A stretch of DNA of 64,000 nt from Cladorhizidae sp. MBARI D1340-BT2 (Eukaryota > Porifera > Demospongiae > Poecilosclerida > Cladorhizidae): positions 31,951,529 through 32,015,528 of the forward strand of contig JAQNBH010000015.1 in the NCBI GenBank assembly GCA_028752905.1. Direction: 5' to 3'. The notes beneath the pieces were generated by a model. That model saw nothing but the letters and a program-made list of their open reading frames with translations, ran no database searches and was not told the origin of the DNA. The position numbers and the translations under genes were made by a program. Shown here piece by piece: positions 63,410 to 64,000 of this stretch. Position 1 is the stretch's first letter. Each line of letters opens with the position of its first letter.

Positions 63410-64000
63410 AGGCTGTCCACTGAATGCGCGTATAGATCTCAACGAATGCGCGTTCTTTGCGTCCACACTGAATGCGAATTAGATTTCTTGGACCTAACGC
63501 GCATTAGGTCCAGTCCACCTCGATAGGTGGTTTGAGTCGAGCCAGAGCAACAAATCCAAGCGTAAAATTAATTACGCGGGTGCGCGTTAAAAGATAAACA
63601 GAATCATTTATGAAGTTGTAGCTGATTCCCACCAGTGCTTACTGCGTGGCTTGCACCAAACCTGGCGCACAGATGGATGCTGCTGGTAGTCAGCCGTCAT
63701 TGCCACAATCAAAGGACCTATAGCAGGCAAAGATCAAGCTAAATACTATTATAGACTTCGAAAATTTTACCGCCGCAGCCTTCTTTTATGGAGTTCATGG
63801 AGCGCCATCCGTCTACTGTATTGCCTTTTTCTATTTATAAATCCTTCTTCTCCTCTGCAGCATATGCTTCCTTCGCGTCTGTAGGTATCTCGTCCATAAC
63901 AGAAGAAATCCAACAACTAACACCGTATCCATTGTGCATTGTGACGTGGGTTCTTGGAGGGGGAGTGGTTTTTATGCGCGTTTGGTTTATTGTCATGTCA
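63410..64000 (+). mobile_element. Harbinger-like element, left end (continues past window)
   Basis: Starts AGGCTGTCCACTGAATGCGC after TAA (63407-63409), resembling the ends of the MITE at 55756. Shared internal parts include gataggtggtttgagt and ctctgcagcatatgcttcct / ctctgcagaaaatatttcct followed by tctgtaggta. The right end lies outside the window. Confidence 0.4.

Noticed and set aside
1..64000. tRNA, rRNA or other structured RNA genes
   Set aside because: I looked for obvious tRNA A/B boxes and rRNA motifs by eye and found none; this is not a substitute for a covariance-model search.

Overview
This window is eukaryotic and reads like repeat-rich DNA from an invertebrate animal, plausibly a marine sponge. 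That placement is inference from the kinds of transposable elements present (hAT transposases of the 52-kDa-repressor and ZNF862-like types, non-LTR retrotransposons, Ty3/gypsy relics) and from the intron-like AT-rich spacer style. No marker gene fixes the species. No rRNA, tRNA or bacterial operon was recognised, and almost every long open frame is either a decayed transposon or a minisatellite read as protein.

Layout. From 1 to about 50,570 the window is a mosaic of modules that recur two to five times in the same order and orientation. The fullest order is: hAT transposase tail, 24-bp array containing GGGTTAGGG, inverted-repeat element with a 70-bp array, small ATG-led frame, 48-bp exon, 39-bp array, intron-like DNA, 55-, 35- and 68-bp arrays, 135-bp Pro/Gln exon, gypsy RT-RNaseH-integrase relic, a dead Pro/Gln exon, a second 135-bp Pro/Gln exon, 57-bp array, conserved AT-rich block, 52-bp array. 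Large copies begin near 235, 14,345 and 32,650. A variant carries an oppositely oriented gypsy gag-protease-integrase relic plus a 56-bp array (8,215-11,840 and 43,085-45,490). Between the copies lie single-copy inserts: a Mutator-like fragment (4.6 kb), a possible mitochondrial-leader first exon (14.2 kb), and at 25.7-32.6 kb a degenerate LINE, a duplicated 1-kb block and a ZNF862-like hAT relic.

From 50.57 to 58.2 kb the DNA is mostly satellite: a 34-bp array of about 100 units interrupted by a 5'-truncated LINE, a 44-bp array, a Harbinger-like MITE and a 31-bp array. From 58.2 kb to the end lie scattered transposon remains, including a fairly complete but broken hAT transposase on the minus strand (60.3-62.1 kb), a LINE 3' fragment and the end of a second Harbinger-like element.

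The best candidate for something undescribed is a plus-strand host gene, or family of genes, built from short phase-1/phase-1 exons rich in Pro, Gln, His and Tyr (48, 135 and 99 bp). They have clean AG/GT borders and are repeated with the surrounding minisatellite-laden introns. A diverged 99-bp version keeps frame and splice sites although its flanks have drifted. The second notable structure is a foldback-like element with arms of about 270 bp that include an inverted copy of its own internal 70-bp repeat. The near-identity of the large copies means that recent tandem duplication and an assembly artefact (unmerged haplotypes) must both be considered.
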